Assembly (NCBI GenBank): GCA_003550325.1
Contig: QKWP01000040.1
Coordinates: 399,856-463,855, forward strand
DNA length: 64,000 bases
From: Gigaspora rosea
Taxonomy: Eukaryota; Glomeromycota; Glomeromycetes; Diversisporales; Gigasporaceae
Direction: 5' to 3'
This document shows, one piece after another, positions 59,355-64,000 of the stretch. A program made the position numbers and the translations under genes. Below the pieces are notes generated by a model. The model had not been told where the DNA came from. It did not search any database and worked only from the letters and a program-made list of their open reading frames with translations. Positions within the stretch are counted from its first letter, which is position 1; each line of letters starts with the position of its first letter.

Positions 59355-59690
59355 TGGGATGTTACGTATTAAAACAGCCCTTTTTTACATATATTTTATT
59401 TTGAGATAATTGAGTTTAATCATTTGTTTTGATTTTCAGACTGATCCGGGATTAATTAAATTTCACAATTTTGATTGGTTGAATGTAGGTGACTATTGGG
59501 TAATCTCGTTATATGTTGGTCTTATGAGGCCTCGTGTAATTTTTCTTTTACAATTATCTTGAATTTTTATTATGCAAATCGACTTCATTAATAATTGAAA
59601 AATATCGATCATGTCAAAATTTATATAAATCTAATGAAAACTCATTTCAAAAAATTGCAAAAAAGGGCTGTTTACCCTATATATGTCGAC
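59355..59690. mobile_element. MITE with TTAAAACAGCCCTTTTTT ends, copy 1
   Basis: GTTACGTATTAAAACAGCCC at the left; the right end is GCAAAAAAGGGCTGTTTACC. The interior shares long blocks with 63464-63722 in inverse orientation (ATAATTGAGTTTAATCATTT, ATGCAAATCGACTT, ACATGATC-type). Confidence 0.75.
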
Positions 59691-59989
59691 TGACTGGTGT
59701 TAATTTGTAAAATCACTAACTATAGCCTGATCGTAATTAGTTAGAACGAACAAAAATTTGTCTTAACAGTTTCGGAATTTTGGATAGGGTTTCGGGTTTC
59801 GGATGAGGTTTCAGAGTTTCAATCCCAATTAAATTAGGACATTCCGAATTCACATAAAATTATGTTCCCACTTACAACATATATATTTGATAATGTACCT
59901 ATGAATGCTTTTATCTTTATCCTTAAAAATTATAGGTATTTAGTAAAGTAATACTGTATGACAGTACAGATTCGGGGACATACGAAAAT

Positions 59990-60155
59990 TATACTAATTT
60001 TTGATTGTACGTACGGTTAATGTAGATTTGCAAAATTATGTAACTCTTCTTTATAGTTAGGGTTAGGGTAAGAGCTAATATAGTCTAATTTTTCAGGTTG
60101 TAGAAAAATTAACTTTAATTTGACGAATTTTTTCTTTTATAAACCGTACGTATGA
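59990..60155. mobile_element. Small TIR element with telomere-like core
   Basis: TGATTGTACGTACGGTTAAT at the left mirrors AAACCGTACGTATGATCATG at the right. The core AGTTAGGGTTAGGGTAAG is at 60056-60073. Confidence 0.55.
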
Positions 60156-60239
60156 TCATGAATTCTACACGTCCATCATAATTTGCGTTTCCCTACCATA
60201 TTACTTTACTATATACTCAAAATGATAAACCCCACCAAA

Positions 60240-61395
60240 TTAATGCTTTTTCAAAATATTTGATTATTTGCGCTTTGACTATAAAAGTTTATATTCATGC
60301 CTTTTTGTAAACTGTCGTTGGTGTCGAATTACTGTACCAATATTATGGAGTGAAATAGCCAACAAATTAAGCAATAGAAAATTTATAAATATATGTCTTT
60401 TATCATTAAATTCTGATGAACAAGAGTTATTAATCCCCTTTAAAATTATCTGTACAAATGATCAAAAACTGTTATTTGCATATACAAGTTATATTAAATC
60501 TTTTGGCAGTTTTGATAATTTGGATAGCTCCTTTGATGATTTGGAAAATAGAGTTATAAATTGGCTTAACAGTTAATTATAATGGTTATGACGAACCTTG
60601 TTGGGAAGTTGGGAAGATGATAAACTTGTAATTGCAGTTAAAAATTCATTAATTGCAATGTTTCTACGAACAAGTAAGGAACTAAAATGTTTAAAAATTA
60701 GTGGAATTATTTATAATAATGTATTTAAAAACCTCTGTAGTAGAAATAATATTATCCTTCTAGATTTAGTTAAAAATTATTTTAACTCCGAAGAAACAAA
60801 AGAATTGATAGAATATATTTGCAAAAATAATACACTTACTACTTTAAAATATTACTTGCAATTTTATTGATTCTTGGGTAGAGAAAGCACTAGCAGAGAT
60901 TCTTTGTAAGAACATAACTCTAACTTCTTTAATTTTTAGTGTAATTATATTGGGAATGAAGGTGTGAAAGCATTTGTAAATGTACTTCATATAAATACTA
61001 CTTTAACCTTTTTAAATCTTAGTGGCAATAATATTAATGCTAAAGGAGGAAAAGCATTTGCTGAGGTGCTTTATAAAAATACTGCTTTAATATCTTTAAA
61101 TCTTAGTATGAATTATATTGGTGATGAAGGAGGGAAAGAATTAGCAAAAGCACTTTATAAAAATAACACTCTAACTAAGTTAGATCTTTCTTATAATATA
61201 TTACATAGAAATGTTTCGTGGAGGCACTTCGTAAAAATACTACTTTAACCACCTTAAATCTTTCTATTGGGATTATAGTAAGAATTATGACATTGTTGAA
61301 AATCGCATAATCTATTGAAATATTCAATATAAAAATTTTAGTTAATATCACCATGCTATTGTTCAAAGTTTTAATAGGAAGTAAGCTTTTCTAGT
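60240..61395 (+). pseudogene. F-box and leucine-rich-repeat protein, decayed
   Basis: F-box proteins link substrates to SCF ubiquitin ligases; the LRRs would bind the target. The frame starts inside the F-box (IFDYLRFDYKS, then LYSCLFVNCRWCRITVPILW at 60283-60342), with no ATG and a stop just upstream. It continues ICLLSLNSDEQELLIPFKI and a stop at 60574. After a shift near 60590 come NSLIAMFLRTSKELKCLKIS and NNIILLDLVKNYFNSEETKE. A TGA near 60868 and another shift follow. The best part (60964-61220) has RNI-type 28-residue LRRs with NTTLTFLNLSGNNINAKGGK and NTALISLNLSMNYIGDEGGK. A shift near 61205 ends it. Domain order and repeats are clear; function is lost. Confidence 0.7.
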
Positions 61396-61399
61396 AATT

Positions 61400-62290
61400 T
61401 TTTTTTATTGCAAAAATACCATTCTTGATGGATTATCGGTACTGTTCCTGATGGGATGAAAAGAAAGTCGATTTACGTATCAATCCAGATAGGGTTCTAA
61501 ACATTATACTACTGTCGAATATAAAGCTATGGCATAAAAATTTGGCAACCCATTATTGCCGACCAGCTGATTATAAGATCAATATAATTTGCACGAAAAT
61601 TAGTTACATTCATTTAGTAAAACTTGTTCAATCAAATATCTCACCGTATCTGCGCAAATAATTCCTAAGGACATTATTTCAGATTAATATTCATTTTCGA
61701 TATAAAGGCACTTTATAATGGTTATAGGGTTGGAGTAATTAATCAGTATCAAAGATTGGTGCTTGGATGCAGTTTCCAATCGGTATTGCTATTGACACCC
61801 TTGTACGGGGAGTCAGTCACTTTACAAATTAAATCTTTGTGTAACCTATGATCGGCTTAGTCGATAGAGGCGGTTAGATTCGGCGAGTGGAGATAAATGA
61901 CCATAGATAAGACTTCTTTCTTCCTAAGTATGTATTTGTCGTTCACCAGAAATGCTGTAACACTAATGTACTAAACTTCAGTTTGTATTCCTCTTCTTGG
62001 AACCACAACTGGGCAATAAACAATCTCAACTATCCACGGTACATCGAGAGAGTTAGACAAAATAAACCCAGTATTCCTCAGTCTGTCGAGAAATCAACTG
62101 GCAGCGTAACGGTATAATCACGTAAACAAGCAAAGTAACAAAACAATCGTACCGCTTATGCCACTTAAGCAGTAGATCTGGGTCAGTTTATGTATTAATA
62201 AAGAGAATATATAGAGTAATAAGCAAATGGATTTTTAGTATCACGAAGGATGTCTTCCCTCAAGGGTGAGAAGCCTTTATTATATATCTT
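61400..62290. other. Gene-free stretch
   Basis: Base composition is less AT-biased than the neighbours, which hints at old coding or LTR-like sequence, but no frame or domain could be recognised. Confidence 0.5.
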
Positions 62291-62307
62291 TCATTACATA
62301 GAAACCA

Positions 62308-62463
62308 TTATAACCATTATAATCATTATTATCAATAAATCCAATAAATCCCATTTAACCACAAAAACCATTATAATCAATTTAATCACTATAATCGTTA
62401 AAATCACTATAATCAATAAAACCATTAAAACCAGTATAACCATTAAAACCGATTTAACCACGG
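62308..62463. repeat. 9-bp minisatellite, consensus ACCATTATA
   Basis: About 17 degenerate 9-bp units (accattata, atcattatt, accattaaa, atcactata) lie in tandem. The 108-codon plus-strand ORF reads them as Thr/Ile repeats and is not convincing as a gene. Confidence 0.85.
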
Positions 62464-62579
62464 GAAACCCAAAGGTGGTAAGTGATCTTCATATCGATAC
62501 TACGCCACCTCGATTACCACGTGCAGTCGAGGTACATTTCTGCGGCTCACACTATAAAAATTTTACTATCATGTGATGA

Positions 62580-63460
62580 TCGATCGTAAATTGGCCAATA
62601 ATTTGGCGTAATTTAACGTGATCAGGAAGATTCTCAAAAATTGTTATTTCCAAAAAATATGGTTAAGAACCCATCTTTTGCGCATTAACAAAAAGGTTTC
62701 CCTGAACAATTTTGCTATTAAGAGCTTTAACTAATTTATCATAGATCCAAATCCTAATCTAAATAAATTTCCAAAAAATTTTTACTATCACATGACAAAA
62801 TTTTTATGCGATACTGGAGAAGCTGTCTTTATGTACGATATTATATGTTTACAGGGTGCCGGGAATAAATAATCAGCTTTCAGTTTCCTATAAATATAAT
62901 TTTTCTATTGATTACTAAGCCACTTGTTATTATTTGAGTCAACAAAATCGAGTTTAACGATATTCTCAAGGTTTTCTTCGAAGATAATTATGATGATTTT
63001 ATTACAAATGCAATTTGGAAAATTGGAGTGAAACAACTATTGGAGCTAACACTTATTTCGAAGGTTTCGAGTTTTACATTGCTACGTCTCTTAATGAACT
63101 TATGCGCTAATTCTAATACTCATTATAATAAATCAAACAATAGTTTGCAACTACAATGTAAAGATTATGACGGGATTTTTAATGGTTATTTTACATACGA
63201 ATTCACACTGGTTTAGATACATTTTTTACATCAAAATTTTTTTAAACTATAGTTCTAGATTAGCTTTATGCTATAATTTAGCCAATTTTGTAATAACTTT
63301 TAAAAATAATCAATTCCAATTTTATGAATAATGATTGCAAAAACTAGATAGCTGCGCGACGTCATCGCGTAAAACCAGGAACTGAAGATCTTGGTCATGG
63401 TTTGACTTGAATGTTTAATATTATTAAGAAATATGTAGTTTATTATCAACTCAATTAGCA
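62580..63460. other. Stretch without a confident gene
   Basis: Two overlapping frames at 62940-63216 have mildly protein-like composition (FNDILKVFFEDNYDDFI in one, GANTYFEGFEFYIATSLNEL in another), perhaps an eroded gene. No domain recognised. Confidence 0.35.
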
Positions 63461-63463
63461 ATA

Positions 63464-63722
63464 TGGGTGTTACGTATTAAAACAGCCCTTTTTTGCAATT
63501 ATTCGAAAAATGAGTTTTCATTAGATTTATATAAATTTTGACATGATTATATTTTTTTAATTATAAATGAAAGTCGATTTGCATAAAAAAATCAAGATAA
63601 TTGTAAAAGAAAATTACACGAGACCGCGTAAGGCCAACACCTGTTACATTTAACCAATCAAAATCGTTAATCCGAAAATCAAAACAAATGATTAAACTCA
63701 ATTATCTCAATATAAGAGAAAA
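63464..63722. mobile_element. MITE with TTAAAACAGCCCTTTTTT ends, copy 2 (inverted)
   Basis: GTTACGTATTAAAACAGCCC opens it, followed by AATTATTCGAAAAATGAG. It continues as the reverse complement of 59355-59690. Its other end decays near AATATAAGAGAAAAAATTC. 63725-64000 beyond it holds nothing recognisable. Confidence 0.7.
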
Positions 63723-64000
63723 AATTCAACCATTCTTTGTTGCTTTTAGTAATAATTATTTATTATATGCAGCCAACATCAGTATAGATTGATTAATTTT
63801 GTTGTGCTTGTATGTGTTGTACGTCGAAATCGAATTTTAGTGGTTTCCAAACATCTTATGTTGCAACGAAATTCTAGACTGACTCGGTTAGATAATTCAA
63901 ATGCCACTTAATAAGCAGATTAATAATTAAATTATTAAAAAGATTAAATCGAATTCTACGTTCATACTGTAAATTTTTAAAAATGCTACAAGAATATTTA

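Noticed and set aside
5248-60073. True telomere or subtelomere end
   Set aside because: Arrays are only 2-4 units, occur in both orientations and sit inside transposon-like elements; no terminal array is present.
62215-62255. Retrotransposon primer-binding site near TTTTTAGTATCACGAAGG
   Set aside because: It vaguely resembles an initiator-tRNA complement, but no flanking LTR or gag frame could be shown.
62250-62576. 108-codon Thr/Ile protein (plus)
   Set aside because: Most of it is the 9-bp minisatellite; no domain.

Overview
The window looks like nuclear DNA of an arbuscular mycorrhizal fungus (Glomeromycotina, Rhizophagus-like). This is inferred from very high A+T, a gene with nine introns of 68-104 bp, Sel1-repeat and F-box/leucine-rich-repeat families of the type expanded in these fungi, Crypton-, hAT-, Ty3/gypsy- and LINE-derived remnants, and TTAGGG-type repeats. 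No CRISPR array, rRNA gene or functional tRNA gene was found. Only three coding loci look intact: a cytochrome P450 (48337-50625) and two related Sel1-repeat proteins (8995-9630 and 25471-26292, both minus strand).

Layout: 1-4310 is the 3' part of a decayed Ty3/gypsy retrotransposon (RT, RNase H, integrase, an extra ORF downstream of pol, and a putative 3' LTR containing a 9-bp minisatellite). 4.3-9 kb holds MITEs, a degenerate ~110-bp satellite and a tRNA-derived SINE. 9-16 kb holds Sel1 copy 1, a 711-bp non-autonomous hAT element and several TIR elements. 16.4-17.6 kb is a decayed Crypton-type tyrosine recombinase. 17.8-24.4 kb is dense with MITEs. Sel1 copy 2 follows at 25.5 kb. 28.5-45.6 kb is dominated by a second satellite (about 90-115 bp per unit). 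Into this satellite have inserted a 926-bp fold-back element with a TAA target duplication, a complete 4,088-bp hAT transposon with a perfect 8-bp target duplication, and smaller palindromic elements. This stretch also carries a LINE remnant, an N gap and an N-joined 282-bp duplication that is probably an assembly artefact. The P450 is at 48.3-50.6 kb. 50.9-60.2 kb is a MITE cluster that includes a 1,864-bp element built on ~325-bp palindromic repeats. 60.2-61.4 kb is an F-box/LRR pseudogene. The end carries a second 9-bp minisatellite and a MITE that matches an inverted partner 4 kb upstream.

The most striking pattern is that eleven short TTAGGG/CCCTAA arrays lie in the window, ten of them near the middle of inverted-repeat elements from at least four families. 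Second is an element family whose long inverted arms carry repeated CCGACA/TGTCGG-like boxes flanking such a telomere-like core. Several nested insertions have exact target duplications, so the order of events can be read. The genes do not form an operon or pathway; the window is a repeat-rich accessory region with a few isolated genes.
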